This document shows, one piece after another, positions 1 through 8,980 of a stretch of 55,184 nt of DNA (position 1 is its first letter; every line of letters starts with the position of its first letter). The notes below the pieces were generated by a model. That model had not been told where the DNA came from and made no database searches. It was given only the letters and a program-made list of their open reading frames with translations. Origin of the DNA: DATFCK01 sp045809745 (GTDB lineage Bacteria; Verrucomicrobiota; Verrucomicrobiia; Chthoniobacterales; UBA10450). The translations under genes were made by a program, and so were the position numbers. The DNA is taken from contig JBJMXE010000073.1 in the NCBI GenBank assembly GCA_045809745.1, positions 1-55,184 of the forward strand. The letters run 5' to 3'.

Positions 1-687
1 CATGATGGATGTGAGGCTCACCGGATCATCCACGTTGGATGGCCTGTGCAATGTGACGTAGACAAACTTTCCGGTTTTGAGCCCGTTAGCCTGAAGAATG
101 CTGCTGGCCCGTGCTTTCTCGAGATTCGCGACCACGGCATCGATCATGATGTTACCGACCAGCTGGATTTTGCCGGGAACCACGCCCTCGCGTTGAAGGT
201 TCTGGTCGGCATCCTGTGAGGGAGTCAGCAGGAGGTCCGCCAGCGCATCCGTGACTAACCGATTAATCTCTTCGGGCATTGTGCGATCGAAACTTCTCAG
301 TCCGGCTTCGACATGGGCTACTTTAATGCCGAGCTTCGCGGCGACCAGAGTGCATGCGACCGTCGAATTCACGTCGCCCACCACAACGATCCAGTCCGGC
401 CGCTCCGCCAGGCAGACCGGCTCGAACTCCTTCATCACATTTGCCGTTTGGACGGCCTGCGTTCCTGATCCGACTTCCAAGTTGATGTGCGGAGCGGGAA
501 TTCCGAGCTCGGAGAAAAAGATGTCCGACATCGCGGCGTCGTAATGCTGGCCGGTATGAACGAGCCGCCACTCGATATGAGGCGTTGCGCCGTTGCGCTC
601 ATGGGAAACGATTGCGTGGATCAGCGGCGCGATCTTCATGAAGTTCGGCCGAGCTCCAGCAATCAACAGGACCTTTAAGCGACTCAT
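1..687 (-). CDS. wecB: UDP-N-acetylglucosamine 2-epimerase family protein (partial, C-terminus outside window)
   Basis: The first 229 residues of a WecB/WbpI-type epimerase run off the left edge of the window. Visible motifs are LIAGARPNFMKIAPL at the N-terminus, HTGQHYD near residue 47, VVVGDVNSTVAC, HVEAGLRSF and MPEEINR, all hallmarks of the non-hydrolysing UDP-GlcNAc 2-epimerase family. The ATG at 685-687 shares an ATGA with the stop of the upstream gene, so the two are translationally coupled. Family enzymes invert C2 of UDP-GlcNAc to give UDP-ManNAc. Because the same operon carries WbpB, WbpD and WbpE homologues, this one may instead act on UDP-GlcNAc3NAcA, as WbpI does. Sequence alone does not separate the two substrates. 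Confidence 0.9.
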   Translation of the reverse strand, partial: MSRLKVLLIAGARPNFMKIAPLIHAIVSHERNGATPHIEWRLVHTGQHYDAAMSDIFFSELGIPAPHINLEVGSGTQAVQTANVMKEFEPVCLAERPDWIVVVGDVNSTVACTLVAAKLGIKVAHVEAGLRSFDRTMPEEINRLVTDALADLLLTPSQDADQNLQREGVVPGKIQLVGNIMIDAVVANLEKARASSILQANGLKTGKFVYVTLHRPSNVDDPVSLTSIM

Positions 688-2756
688 AGGCTTGCCCCGT
701 TCGGAATCCGGCCATTGCTGAACTCGGCTCGGATGATGTCTTCTACGTGGTCGACAATCTGGCAGAGAGCCATGCGAGGCTGACTATTGGATTCGGCTGT
801 CCGTTCGCGGTGTTGAAAGACGATCTTCGAGCCCACTTCCGCCGCGCTTCGCACCATGACCAGCCGGCCTTCCTGTTCCAGCCTGCGATCAACGGCGCCG
901 GTTTTACCGCGGAAAATACTGTAGACGGGCACGTTCAGCGCAGCCGCTTCGCGATTCATGGTGCCGCCGCCGCTCACTACCAGGTCTGAGTGCCAGAGGA
1001 GATTCAAACCATCAACCGCTCGTTGCGGAACAATTGTCTTGTTAGCCGCGAACCATTCCGGGTGCGCAGCCCTCAGGCTTTCTTCCTGTTGTTGATTTCT
1101 GGGTAACAGCACGGCCTGAACCTGGTCGTCGGCACAGATTCGCCGCATCAACTCATCCAGAAGCAGTTCGCTTTCGGGATTGTGATAATGGGCCTCGTTA
1201 GCCGGGGGGCGCACGGTGATGATGATCTTTGCGCCATCGAGTCCCAGCTCATCCAACATCGCGGGATCGGGATGAAATTCGGGCGCGTAAACGTCTTCTT
1301 TGATCCCGGCATATTTTCTGACCCGACTCTCATCCGAATGGACGCCCTGAGTTGGCAACGCTTGCGGCACAATCTCCCACCGGGGCGTCATCAAGAGTGG
1401 CGTTTGCGAGAACTCGTAGTCAGAAATCAAAATAGTCGGTTTGAAAAAAACATTGCTCAAAAGGATTTGAGAGCGAGCGCCGTGGGATAACGCAATCTGC
1501 GGCCTCTCTTGCAGCTGAAATGGCAGCAATTGTCCGGCGCGCCAAAGCACGCCGAAGATTTTCATGAAAGGGTTCTTGCCGTAGTGACGTCCAATCTTTC
1601 GGCAGGTTAGGCCTTTCCGATCGGCTAACTCGCAGACCTGAAAAGCGTCCCGCGCCGTGACCACAACGTCGTGGCCCCGACGTTTCAGTTCGCGAATGAT
1701 CGGAATGAAGAAAGGAACGTGCGGTGTATTATCGAGATCGATCCAAATCTTAACCGCCGGCGTCGCGTTCAAGCGAATCGGTGCCGGTTCAGTTTGGAGA
1801 GTGGCTGCGGGTTGCAAAGCGAGCTGTGCGTAGGCCGCAGCATCCCGTGGCAGCGGGTTCCAAAACACTGCCCCATAACGTGTGACGACGTACTCGAGAA
1901 ACTGGTGGTAGAGGTCAGCACGAAATTGGCCGATACGCCGAGTATCATCGAAACACATGTAATCCGGATGCGTATCGAGCAGCGCCATACCACCATGCTC
2001 CGCAATCCAATCCAGCTTCCGCATCCAGATGTCGGGAGTCTTCTCGCCCAGCAGCAAAAATAACGTGGAGTCCTGGGGAAGAGTGTAGGGCAATTCTATA
2101 TAGCCTCGTTTAGCGCCGACTTCGTTCGCCTGGACCCAGAAGGGAAAAATTGTATTACGACCGTCGGGCTGCGGCTCGAATGGGTCGGTATCGAAAGTCG
2201 ATGCATCATAGCGGATGTCGAGATCATGCAGCCACTCCAGGTTGTGCAGCATGAATCCGGCGCGAAAACCAACCGCGCCCCATTCGTGGAGGTAGTGGTT
2301 GATGTGCGAAGCCTTGCGGGCAAACTCGCGGCGGGACGCAAACAGATGACCATCGTGATGAAAGTCGTGAACGCCGATCTCGAAGCCATTGGCGGCAATC
2401 TCGTCGCGGAGTTCGTGGGGAAGCCGGTAGCTACCCTCCGGCACGAAGTTGAACGATGACCGCAGCCCCGCTGCCATCTCTACTTGCATCAAAGCTCGAC
2501 AGTTGGCCAACCCCGCGCGCGTTTCGACGTCGTGAGTCAGGATCAGTGCGAATTGCTTGTCGTCAGGCCAGCCCGGCCAGTTGGTCGGCCGCGTCTCCGA
2601 ACCGGGCATGATGGGCCAGCAGTGCCGATTTCGCTGGCGCAACCATTTGGCCAGGTTGCTCCGCACGCTCATCCGGACAGGAACCGGGATGAACGGTTTC
2701 AGGCGATAGTAGACTTTATTTCTTAACACGACAGAAGTCGCTTTAGGTTTCGGCAT
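684..2756 (-). CDS. Polysaccharide deacetylase-like domain fused to DUF354 glycosyltransferase-like domain
   Basis: This 690-residue protein joins two unrelated modules. Residues about 70-300 resemble a NodB-type carbohydrate esterase, with LTHDVET as motif 1 and GVHDFHHDGH as the metal-binding His motif. Residues about 335-680 match DUF354, beginning KIWIDLDNTPHVPFF and followed by RGHDVVVTARD, a GT-B-like fold. After a basic N-terminus there is no signal peptide, so a cytoplasmic place is likely. It lies 48 nt downstream of the Wzz gene and overlaps wecB by 4 nt. I infer a role in modifying or assembling a repeat unit; neither substrate nor activity can be read from the sequence. Confidence 0.82.
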   Translation of the reverse strand: MPKPKATSVVLRNKVYYRLKPFIPVPVRMSVRSNLAKWLRQRNRHCWPIMPGSETRPTNWPGWPDDKQFALILTHDVETRAGLANCRALMQVEMAAGLRSSFNFVPEGSYRLPHELRDEIAANGFEIGVHDFHHDGHLFASRREFARKASHINHYLHEWGAVGFRAGFMLHNLEWLHDLDIRYDASTFDTDPFEPQPDGRNTIFPFWVQANEVGAKRGYIELPYTLPQDSTLFLLLGEKTPDIWMRKLDWIAEHGGMALLDTHPDYMCFDDTRRIGQFRADLYHQFLEYVVTRYGAVFWNPLPRDAAAYAQLALQPAATLQTEPAPIRLNATPAVKIWIDLDNTPHVPFFIPIIRELKRRGHDVVVTARDAFQVCELADRKGLTCRKIGRHYGKNPFMKIFGVLWRAGQLLPFQLQERPQIALSHGARSQILLSNVFFKPTILISDYEFSQTPLLMTPRWEIVPQALPTQGVHSDESRVRKYAGIKEDVYAPEFHPDPAMLDELGLDGAKIIITVRPPANEAHYHNPESELLLDELMRRICADDQVQAVLLPRNQQQEESLRAAHPEWFAANKTIVPQRAVDGLNLLWHSDLVVSGGGTMNREAAALNVPVYSIFRGKTGAVDRRLEQEGRLVMVRSAAEVGSKIVFQHRERTAESNSQPRMALCQIVDHVEDIIRAEFSNGRIPNGASL

Positions 2757-2804
2757 TTCGCCGGCCCCTAACTACCGAAATCAGCGGCTGCGATGTCAGA
2801 ACGG

Positions 2805-5084
2805 CTAAGACTCGCCGTCGAGGCTCTTCGGAAGGTATGACCGCGTCTTATTCAGAACCACCGAGACGTTGGCCCGCGCCGCGGAGAGCTGCTGATAGCC
2901 ACGTTTGGCCTGCTCGCGTCCGGTCTTTTCCGCTTCGACGACCAGCAACACCTTGTCCATGAAGCGAGCCATTCCGAGAGTGGGAGTGGTCTCGCTCAGC
3001 GGCGGCATGTCGAAGATGATGTAATCGAAATCGCTAGCCTTCAGGTTCGGCATCAAATCGAAGAACCGTTTCAACGCAATCTGCATTGGGCCGGCTCCGG
3101 GCGGCGCAACTGTTGCCAGGTAAAGATTTTCCGATGCCGAATCGATCGTCGTGGCAGGCTGTAATGCTGTCGTTAGGGGATAAGCGGGTTTACCTTCAAA
3201 GAATGGGTGGACAGCTCCCACACCAAGATTCACATCCACCAGCAGCACCTTCCCGTCGCCCATCTCGGAAAGCGTCGCGGCCAGGCCGGCTGCCATAGTC
3301 GACGCGCCAGCACCCTGCCCAAAGCCCGTAATTCCGACCAGCTTCGGTTTGTGCGTCATTCGGTTTATCTCGAAATACAAATTCAGACGGTCACGAATGG
3401 CCTCTGCGTAAGGGCGAATGAAATGATCCACTTCCCACGAGGCGACCCCTCCCCCGTTTCCACCGTTTCCATTCGTTGGTGTGATCAGCTCCGTGCTGCC
3501 ACGGGCTTTCTTCCGCCGAGCCTTCAATCGTTTCATCGGGCGGCTGTATGGAATCGAAAGCAACAAGGGAGCACCGAGGCGCTTTTCCAATTCAATTGGC
3601 CGTTTCACTGTTCGATTGAGGAACAGTTCGCCCAGCACGGCAAGAGCGAGGCTTAGACCAATGCCGCCACCGGCCAGGCCGAGCGCAATTTTATCTCGCT
3701 TTCCCGCGACTAACCGCGGCGGGGACGGCCGTTGCACGGGGCTGATGTTTGGCATCTTGCTGGGATCAAGCGCTTCATCGACGCGCGCCTTTTCGACTGC
3801 CGCCTGGAAGTACTTGTAATTGGTTTCTTCCAGGTCCCTCTTACGCTCCAGGTCTGCGATTTGAGACCCAATTTCCGACAGTTGTCTGGTTCGTTCGTCC
3901 AGGCGGTTTTTCAGGATCTCGACGCGGGCTTGAAGGCCGGCCAGACGCGCTCGTTCACCACCAAGATCGACGCCGCCACCATTCCGATCGCCATTTGCTG
4001 CTGGTGCCTGCCCGACAAGATCAGGGAATCGCTTCTCCATCTCCCGCTTCTGGTTTTCGAGAGTGGTAATCTCGCCCTGATTCAGCCTAACCGTTTCGCT
4101 GGCGGGCGTGTATCTCGCCAGAAGATCCAGACGGGCCTTGCGAAGATCATTAATGCGCGAAAGGTAGGCCTGGTATTGCAGAACATCTTCCCCTGACGGC
4201 GGGCTGGGCCCCGGAGTGGCGGAAGTGCCTGCCTGCGACTTTCCTTTGTTGCTCTGCCGGGCTGACGAGGCAGTCTCCCCGCCTAACGAACCCTCGATTT
4301 GCTTTACCCGTGCCTGCTGCTCCCCTAATTCAGCCTGGGCATTGGAATATTGCTCTTCCAGCTTAACGATATCAGCACTTAGCGTTTGGGTATTGTCCGG
4401 TGACGTCACTCCGACCTTTGCCTTCAACGACTTCAAGGCGTCCTCCGTTGCTTGCAGCCGGGCCCGAACCTGATCTGCCTGCTGAGTAACGAAGTCGAAC
4501 GATGCCGACGACCGGTGAACCTCAAGGTGTTTGCTGAAATAGCGATTTACCAAATCCTCCAAAACCAGCACGGCGAGCTGTGGGTCGGGATTCTTATAAG
4601 AAACCAGAATGATGTCGCTCTTGGGACGGGTAACGACCTCCAGTCCGGCTGAAACCGTTCCAGCGGCTGCGGCTGCGGTAGCATTATCGCCGAGTTCGGG
4701 CAGCAGTCGCTTAGGTCCAATTGCCGTTGCCACCTGCATTGCCAGATCCCAGCTGGTGAGAATCTCCGCTTCTGATCCGATCACATTTTCACCGGTCCGA
4801 CCGAAACCGCTCGAGACGCTCGATTGCGCGGATTGGCCATCGACAGGATCGACGGGGCTGCGGTCGAGAACATACCGCACGAGGAGCTTCGCTTCGGATT
4901 GATAGACGGGGGGGTAATTCAAATACACTGCCGCCGCTGCAGCCAGAGCGACAACGATCCCGAACAGGATCTTCCCCTTGTGCTTAAAGATTGCAAAGAG
5001 GATGTCGTCCAGGCTGAGCCCGGAATGAGGCTGCTCCTGTTCCACATCCACCGTCGACGGCAGGGCGTATGTTTTGTTAGTCAA
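2805..5084 (-). CDS. Wzz-type polysaccharide co-polymerase fused to a degenerate BY-kinase domain
   Basis: A 759-residue inner-membrane protein that should control polysaccharide chain length and export. It has a Wzz domain with a first membrane helix at about residues 36-55, a long periplasmic coiled-coil section to about 445, a second helix near 470-490, and a cytoplasmic CpsD/BY-kinase-like ATPase fold at about 555-750. Walker A' (KVLLVDVNLG) and Walker B (YIIFDMPPL) are present. The Walker A loop reads GFGQGAGAST: the nucleotide-binding Lys is Ala594 (codon at 3303-3305). No C-terminal tyrosine cluster is present, only one Tyr in the last 20 residues. The kinase half is therefore probably inactive or a non-catalytic regulator. 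The gene overlaps the end of the FemAB gene by 8 nt. Confidence 0.88.
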   Translation of the reverse strand: MTNKTYALPSTVDVEQEQPHSGLSLDDILFAIFKHKGKILFGIVVALAAAAAVYLNYPPVYQSEAKLLVRYVLDRSPVDPVDGQSAQSSVSSGFGRTGENVIGSEAEILTSWDLAMQVATAIGPKRLLPELGDNATAAAAAGTVSAGLEVVTRPKSDIILVSYKNPDPQLAVLVLEDLVNRYFSKHLEVHRSSASFDFVTQQADQVRARLQATEDALKSLKAKVGVTSPDNTQTLSADIVKLEEQYSNAQAELGEQQARVKQIEGSLGGETASSARQSNKGKSQAGTSATPGPSPPSGEDVLQYQAYLSRINDLRKARLDLLARYTPASETVRLNQGEITTLENQKREMEKRFPDLVGQAPAANGDRNGGGVDLGGERARLAGLQARVEILKNRLDERTRQLSEIGSQIADLERKRDLEETNYKYFQAAVEKARVDEALDPSKMPNISPVQRPSPPRLVAGKRDKIALGLAGGGIGLSLALAVLGELFLNRTVKRPIELEKRLGAPLLLSIPYSRPMKRLKARRKKARGSTELITPTNGNGGNGGGVASWEVDHFIRPYAEAIRDRLNLYFEINRMTHKPKLVGITGFGQGAGASTMAAGLAATLSEMGDGKVLLVDVNLGVGAVHPFFEGKPAYPLTTALQPATTIDSASENLYLATVAPPGAGPMQIALKRFFDLMPNLKASDFDYIIFDMPPLSETTPTLGMARFMDKVLLVVEAEKTGREQAKRGYQQLSAARANVSVVLNKTRSYLPKSLDGES

Positions 5085-6120
5085 GGTGCGGATAAAGGAT
5101 TTCGCCGGCGAAGCGGTTTACAGCGGAGGGCAAGGCGCGGGAGATACGGTTCGACATGCCTTCGCCCTCGTGTCGAACAACCGGCAGCCAGTGCCGCTGC
5201 TTCGTATCAAACCGGGTGTATGAAATCATTTCTTCTTCGGCTCCCCACGAAAGTTTGAAGTTTCTCAGGCCAGCATTGTCGGGGGAAGTTCTGCCAAAAT
5301 GGAGCTGCTCACAACCGTTAACGATGAGATGGCGAATGGCCTCCCAAAGTACGAGGTGGTTGCCACGGCTGTGAATGCTGTCTGAATCCGAAGCCGCAAA
5401 TTTGTAGACGGCGCGTTTTGGCGTAGCCAGAAACACGGCCCCGGCAACCGTGCGACCTTCAAATTTGGCCAGGGAAATGAACCCGAAGCCACCTTCGATC
5501 ATCTTCTCATGAACGTTGTCGAAGAAAGAAGCCGGTTGCGGCGGCACCCCATGTTTCTTACGGGTCTGCACCTGAAGCGCATAAAAATCGCACATGGCCT
5601 GACGATCGCGGCTGATCTCCACGATTACTCCGTTCTTCGTAGCCTGCTTGACGGCACCTCTGGTGCCATTGCTGAAACGAACGAAGACTTTCTCGGGATC
5701 GGTCGACAGTTGCAGGGTATGGCCGTAAAAGGTCACCGCGGGGTCCGTTGCGCCATCAATCCAATCTCCGCCACGCAGTTCGCAGTACTTCCATCGCCTT
5801 TGCTGCGCCAAGTCTGCCAGTTCGCGCTTTACTGCGCCTAACGAGTCTCCCCGAAATACAAGCGGGCCGCAGATGTCGCTGAATGGCAGGCAAACAGCTC
5901 TGCGGCCCGTGATCGGGCTGGTGATTTCGATGAGTGGAACTAAGGCGATAGTTTCATCAGCACGGGGGAAATGGAGATAGAGCGGTTTATGTCCGTAGGT
6001 GTCGTGAATGACCTGCCCCCACGCCGCCAGGTGGAAGGCGCTGGCATCAGGATGAATGTGGACAAGACGGTCCCATGCCGATGCCCCCGCCGAATCCAGG
6101 ACATTCAGGATTGAAACCTG
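5077..6120 (-). CDS. FemAB/GNAT-fold transferase of the exopolysaccharide cluster; start unresolved
   Basis: A FemAB-like double-GNAT protein. The first canonical start in frame is a TTG at 5809-5811, giving 244 residues, but the frame is open far upstream and encodes convincing family sequence: WDRLVHIHPDASAFHLAAWG, then HDTYGHKPLYL, ALVPLIEI and LPFSDICGPLVF. The real protein therefore begins near 6100-6240, yet no ATG, GTG or TTG occurs in this frame before the stop at 6352-6354. Either a rare start is used (an ATT lies at 6226-6228) or an indel has separated it from its start; an out-of-frame ATG sits at 6141-6143. The coordinate given is approximate. Such proteins sit in many exopolysaccharide clusters; their substrate is unknown. 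It overlaps the Wzz gene by 8 nt. Confidence 0.75.
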   Translation of the reverse strand, partial: QVSILNVLDSAGASAWDRLVHIHPDASAFHLAAWGQVIHDTYGHKPLYLHFPRADETIALVPLIEITSPITGRRAVCLPFSDICGPLVFRGDSLGAVKRELADLAQQRRWKYCELRGGDWIDGATDPAVTFYGHTLQLSTDPEKVFVRFSNGTRGAVKQATKNGVIVEISRDRQAMCDFYALQVQTRKKHGVPPQPASFFDNVHEKMIEGGFGFISLAKFEGRTVAGAVFLATPKRAVYKFAASDSDSIHSRGNHLVLWEAIRHLIVNGCEQLHFGRTSPDNAGLRNFKLSWGAEEEMISYTRFDTKQRHWLPVVRHEGEGMSNRISRALPSAVNRFAGEILYPHLD

Positions 6121-6236
6121 AAGGGATGACGAACCAGTCTCATCCGATTGATGAGATGGCTGCTCGTCCTGGATTATTGCTGCGGTGGTTCGGTAATCCT
6201 GAGTCGGACTGTGCTTGGTTGGGATAATCGGAAAGG

Positions 6237-7361
6237 TTAGGCCATGACGCCACTGGTCACGGCTTCTCGGACGGCGAGAGTAACCATGCCAATTTGTTCC
6301 TTGGTCAGTTCTGGGAACATCGGAAGTGAAATGAATTCGAGGGCGGACTGCTCAGAGTTCGGCAGATCTCCGGCGTGATAGCCGAGGTCACGGTAGGCGC
6401 GCTGCAAATGCACCGGCACCGGATAATGCACGCCACACTGAATCCCCTTCTCTTTCAGCATGAACATGACTTCGTCACGATCGTGCACGCGCAGCGCGTA
6501 AACATGATATACGTGCCGGGCATAATCCGCTTCGACCGGTGCGACGACCTCTTCGAGTGAGCTGAAAGCGCTGTGGTATTCCTGAGCGTGCGACCGGCGA
6601 AGGAGGTTGCCGTTCTCGAGACGGCGCAGCTTCACTGACAACACAGCGGCTTGGATACCATCCATGCGGCAGTTCCAGCCGATCATATTGTGCCGGTATT
6701 TCCGAACCTGGCCGTGGTCGCGAAGAACACGGATTTTCTCGGCCATCTCGGGATCGTTGGTAATCACCGCTCCGGCTTCACCGAAAGCGCCCAGGTTTTT
6801 GCCGGGATAGAAGCTGAAGCAGCCGGAATCGCCCAGAGTTCCAGCGCGCTTGCCTTTGTATTCGGCACCGTGCGCCTGACACGCGTCTTCGATGACGAAC
6901 AGGCCGTGCTTGCGCGCGAATTCCAGGATTGGATCCATATCGGCCGGCTGGCCGAAAAGATGAACCGGAATAATCGCTTTGGTGCGGCTCGTTAGGGCCT
7001 TCTCCAGCCCGGCCGGGTCCATCGTGTGAGTTTTTTCATCTACATCAACGAACACCGGCCGAGCTGCACAGTAGGTGATCGCTTCGGCCGTGGCCATAAA
7101 GGTGTTCGGCACGGTGATGACTTCGTCACCGGCGCCGACGCCACAGGCCAGAAGCGATAGCCAAAGCGCTTCTGTGCCGCTGCCCAAACCGATCGCGTGA
7201 TCGCATCGGCAAAAGGCGGCAAATTCATTTTCAAATTTTTCAACGAAAGGTCCGCCGGCAAACGCGCCGCTATCGATCACCTCGCCAATGGCGCGGTCGA
7301 ACTCCTCACGAAGGGGGGCGTGGTGGGCGTTAAGATCGAGAAATGGGACTCTGATGTGCAT
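6237..7361 (-). CDS. DegT/DnrJ/EryC1 (WbpE-like) PLP-dependent sugar aminotransferase
   Basis: A full-length, 374-residue member of the DegT family that transaminates keto-sugar nucleotides. Visible signatures are VPFLDLNAHHAPLREEF at the start, GLGSGTEALWLSL, GDEVITVPNTFMATAEAI, DACQAHGAEYKGKRAG, and SFYPGKNLGAFGEAG, where the Lys of PGKN binds PLP. Its neighbours are a hexapeptide acyltransferase and a Gfo/Idh dehydrogenase, the WbpB-WbpE-WbpD arrangement in which this enzyme adds an amino group at C3 of UDP-3-keto-GlcNAcA using glutamate. That substrate is inferred from context. The ATG at 7359-7361 lies 32 nt inside the upstream acyltransferase gene, so the two are translationally coupled. 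Confidence 0.92.
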   Translation of the reverse strand: MHIRVPFLDLNAHHAPLREEFDRAIGEVIDSGAFAGGPFVEKFENEFAAFCRCDHAIGLGSGTEALWLSLLACGVGAGDEVITVPNTFMATAEAITYCAARPVFVDVDEKTHTMDPAGLEKALTSRTKAIIPVHLFGQPADMDPILEFARKHGLFVIEDACQAHGAEYKGKRAGTLGDSGCFSFYPGKNLGAFGEAGAVITNDPEMAEKIRVLRDHGQVRKYRHNMIGWNCRMDGIQAAVLSVKLRRLENGNLLRRSHAQEYHSAFSSLEEVVAPVEADYARHVYHVYALRVHDRDEVMFMLKEKGIQCGVHYPVPVHLQRAYRDLGYHAGDLPNSEQSALEFISLPMFPELTKEQIGMVTLAVREAVTSGVMA

Positions 7362-7857
7362 GGGTGTTTTTTTTGTTCTTCTTCAGGATTCGCGCCGGAT
7401 TGCCGGCTACGACTGCATTCGCCGGAACGTCTTTGGTAACGACGGCTCCGGCGCCGATCGTTGCATTTTCTCCCACCGTAATTCCGCCAAGCAAAGTCGC
7501 GCCGGATCCAATCGATGCGCCGCGTTTGATCAAAGTATTCTCGCAATCCCAGTCGCGGTCCGTTTTCGGAAGGCCGGTCACCGTGGTAGCTCGAGGATAC
7601 CGATCGTTAATGAAGATCACCCCGTGCCCGACAAATACTTCAGCTTCGATCTTCACTCCTTCACAAATGAAGGTGTGACTGGAAATCTTGCAGCGCGGTC
7701 CGATGCTGGCGCCTTTCTGGATCTCAACGAACGTCCCAATGCGGGTTTCGTCTCCGATCTCGCATCCATACAGATTCACGAATCCATAGATGCGGACATC
7801 ACGCCCGAGCTTTACATCAGGGGCGATGAGCTGATGGACTGATAACGCCCCGCTCAT
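7330..7857 (-). CDS. WbpD/WlbB-like left-handed beta-helix N-acyltransferase
   Basis: A 175-residue acyltransferase with the hexapeptide repeats of a left-handed beta helix across most of its length: GRDVRIYGFVNLYGCEIGD, GTFVEIQKGASIGPRCKIS, GSGATLLGGITVGENATIG and AGAVVTKDVPANAVVAGNPA. WbpD/WlbB enzymes acetylate the C3 amino group of UDP-GlcNAc3NA with acetyl-CoA, which fits the adjacent aminotransferase and dehydrogenase. The loop HGVIFINDRYPRAT is typical of this subfamily. The start overlaps the dehydrogenase stop by 4 nt (ATGA), and the last 32 nt overlap the aminotransferase start. The basic tail after the helix (KKNKKNTHAHQ) lies in the overlap. Confidence 0.9.
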   Translation of the reverse strand: MSGALSVHQLIAPDVKLGRDVRIYGFVNLYGCEIGDETRIGTFVEIQKGASIGPRCKISSHTFICEGVKIEAEVFVGHGVIFINDRYPRATTVTGLPKTDRDWDCENTLIKRGASIGSGATLLGGITVGENATIGAGAVVTKDVPANAVVAGNPARILKKNKKNTHAHQSPISRS

Positions 7858-8957
7858 CGGCCGAGCGCGGACGTCGGCGCTTCCACTACTCTCAGATTGC
7901 GGGCGCCGTTGTTCGAAACCGCCGGGGCTTCATGCGGCGACGGCAGATTCACCGGTGCGCCGTTCATCTTCAGCGATGCCGAGGACGCTTCCAGAATGCG
8001 CACCATTTCCAACCCGGCCTGCCCGTTGCTCAGCGGCTGGCGACCGCTGGCGATGCAATCAAGGAAATGCTGGCAGGCGACTTTGAGCGGTTCTTCCTGC
8101 TGAATGTGCGGGATGTAGCTGTCACCGTAGTGATACGAGTAGTGAAATTCCGCGAATGAATCGTAGTGCGGTGGGCGTTCGACTCGAACATCATAAACGC
8201 GGATCTTTTCGTGCGTCTGAAGATCATCATAAACGATCATGCGACGGGTGCCGACGATCGTCATCTCACGAACTTTGCGCGGTTCCAACCAGCTGCTCTG
8301 AATGGTAGCAAAGCGTTTGTTACGAAATGACAGCGACATGTTAGTCACGTCTTCGATCCGGGGAGTGACGTGCGCGTTACCCTGGCAATTAATGCACAGT
8401 GGGAACTCGCCCAGGATGTGAAGAATGATCGAGATATCATGCGGCGCCAAATCCCAGGCCACGTAAATGTCCTTCTGGAACAGTCCGAGGTTCAACCGCC
8501 GGGACTTGATGTAACGAATGTCCCCGAGGTCTCCGGCCTCGATAATGTCGAGGATTTTCTGAACGGGAGACGAATACAGGAACGTGTGATCGATCATTAA
8601 AATCAGGCCGTTCCGGTTTGCGATGTCGATCAGCTCCTCGCATTCCGCCGAGGAAGAAGCCATCGGCTTCTCGATGAAGCAGTGCTTGCCGGCCAGCAAT
8701 GCAGCTTTGGCCAGCGGAAAATGATGTTTGACCGGAGTCGCGACAACAATCGCGTCAAGGTTCAGGCCATTCAGGAAGTGATCGTAATCGGTCACCGCCT
8801 CCACATCGGGATAAAGGGCGCGCAGATGTTTCAGCCGATCCTCTTTAACGTCGCAAAGTGCCTTTAGCTGACAATTCGGCAAACCTTTGAAATTCCGCAC
8901 CAGGAGCGGTCCCCAATATCCGCATCCGATGACACCTACCCTAGTCGATCTCGTCAT
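7854..8957 (-). CDS. Gfo/Idh/MocA-family (WbpB-like) sugar-nucleotide dehydrogenase
   Basis: A 367-residue NAD(P)-dependent oxidoreductase. The Rossmann motif is VGVIGCGYWGPLLVRNF at residues 7-23, the conserved EKPMA follows at about 96, and the second-domain signature is AWDLAPHDISI. In the WbpB/WlbA reaction the enzyme oxidises C3 of UDP-GlcNAcA, with alpha-ketoglutarate regenerating NAD; this assignment rests on the adjacent WbpD and WbpE homologues. The last 40 residues (from about NLPSPHEAPAVSNN) look disordered. The UDP-GlcNAc 6-dehydrogenase (WbpA) that would supply the substrate is not in the window. The gene starts 23 nt after the sugar transferase stop. Confidence 0.88.
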   Translation of the reverse strand: MTRSTRVGVIGCGYWGPLLVRNFKGLPNCQLKALCDVKEDRLKHLRALYPDVEAVTDYDHFLNGLNLDAIVVATPVKHHFPLAKAALLAGKHCFIEKPMASSSAECEELIDIANRNGLILMIDHTFLYSSPVQKILDIIEAGDLGDIRYIKSRRLNLGLFQKDIYVAWDLAPHDISIILHILGEFPLCINCQGNAHVTPRIEDVTNMSLSFRNKRFATIQSSWLEPRKVREMTIVGTRRMIVYDDLQTHEKIRVYDVRVERPPHYDSFAEFHYSYHYGDSYIPHIQQEEPLKVACQHFLDCIASGRQPLSNGQAGLEMVRILEASSASLKMNGAPVNLPSPHEAPAVSNNGARNLRVVEAPTSALGR

Positions 8958-8980
8958 AAAATTGTACCCGCCTCTCTCGG

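Noticed and set aside
7361..7380. T-rich run near the start of the DegT aminotransferase gene
   Set aside because: It encodes the Lys/Asn tail of the acyltransferase; no stem precedes it on either strand.
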